Assembly: GCA_934668285.1 (NCBI GenBank)
Contig: CAKUNB010000041.1
Location: 1-11,531 of the forward strand
Length of the DNA: 11,531 bases
Reading direction: 5' to 3'
Origin: an uncultured Oscillospiraceae bacterium
GTDB lineage: Bacteria; Bacillota; Clostridia; Oscillospirales; Oscillospiraceae
The position numbers and the translations under genes are program-made. The notes beneath the pieces were generated by a model. It did not search any database and was not told where the DNA came from. It was given only the letters and a program-made list of their open reading frames with translations. Shown piece after piece: positions 11,459 to 11,531 of this stretch. Each line of letters opens with the position of its first letter. The first letter of the stretch is position 1.

Positions 11459-11531
11459 GTACGGCATGAGATATACGAGATACACAGGCTTGGCTCAGGT
11501 AACAAACTGGGTGAAGCTTAAATTTGCTGCC
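11454..11531 (+). pseudogene. C-terminal coding fragment of an IS1182-like DDE transposase (runs off the window)
   Basis: On the plus strand the frame ending at the last base reads GMRYTRYTGLAQVTNWVKLKF, then AA. I recognise the GLAQVTNWVKLKF string as the near-C-terminal signature of IS1182-type transposases, where it is normally followed by about 20-30 more residues. The preceding several hundred codons of a transposase are absent, because GH30 sequence occupies that place on the opposite strand. The fragment is therefore 5' truncated, and its 3' end lies beyond the window. The join lies at about 11450-11465; the exact base cannot be fixed without an intact relative. Confidence 0.75.

Noticed and set aside
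10460..11485. GH30 as an intact gene starting at GTG 11485
   Set aside because: No ribosome binding site, in-frame TGA just upstream, missing about 100 N-terminal residues, and the start lies inside transposase codons on the other strand.
10003..11531. Genomic island with att sites at tRNA-Leu
   Set aside because: AT-rich accessory DNA follows the tRNA, but no repeat of the tRNA 3' end and no integrase gene is visible in the window.
1..11531. CRISPR array
   Set aside because: The repeats seen are dispersed palindromes of several kinds without regular spacing or unique spacers, and no cas genes are present.

Overview
The window looks like chromosome from a GC-rich, low-oxygen Bacillota, most likely a gut Clostridia of the Oscillospiraceae/Ruminococcaceae type. 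This is inferred from strong AGGAGG-type ribosome binding sites, sigma-A-like promoters with 17-nt spacers, an AbrB/SpoVT-type regulator, a YnbB-family PLP enzyme, feoAB, and GC-rich coding sequence. No species can be named from the sequence alone.

Layout. 1-69: three back-to-back hairpins. 117-2810 (minus strand): a PII-like protein translationally coupled to a CPA-type Na+/H+ antiporter, with its own promoter and terminator, preceded by a P-loop ATPase of the PRK06851 type. 2927-4983 (plus): feoA and feoB, divergent from the ATPase. 4984-5242: a mosaic of palindromic repeats. 5243-7773 (plus): a strong promoter with a dyad over the start of the transcript, then three genes joined by two ATGA overlaps: AbrB-family regulator, YnbB/Met_gamma_lyase-type PLP enzyme, DMT (EamA-like) transporter. 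7771-7935: a fully palindromic MITE with TA flanks inserted exactly in the transporter stop codon. 7957-8137: more palindromic repeats, including a second copy of one from 5167-5201. 8171-9166 (minus): an SPFH/band-7 membrane protein with terminator and promoter. 9294-9812 (minus): a small HTH protein with a C-x3-C-x3-C cluster. 9919-10087 (plus): promoter and tRNA-Leu(UAG). 10088-10459: a visibly AT-rich stretch with three terminator-like hairpins, a tRNA-like fossil on the minus strand, and an orphan ribosome binding site plus start codon. 10460-11458 (minus): a GH30 glycosidase missing its N-terminus. 11454-11531 (plus): the C-terminal coding end of an IS1182-like transposase, which joins directly onto the broken GH30 gene.

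How the genes work together. The left part handles ions: the PII-like protein probably senses a small molecule and controls the antiporter, and FeoAB imports Fe2+. The central operon couples a PLP-dependent C-S lyase-like enzyme to a small-molecule carrier under a probably self-acting AbrB-type regulator. The right end is accessory DNA next to a tRNA gene, where transposition and deletion have left gene fragments.

Most noteworthy: the stop-codon-preserving MITE, the GH30/transposase junction, the dyad at the regulator operon, the PII-antiporter coupling, and the terminator-rich leader with an orphan start. I see no CRISPR array, complete phage gene or rRNA.
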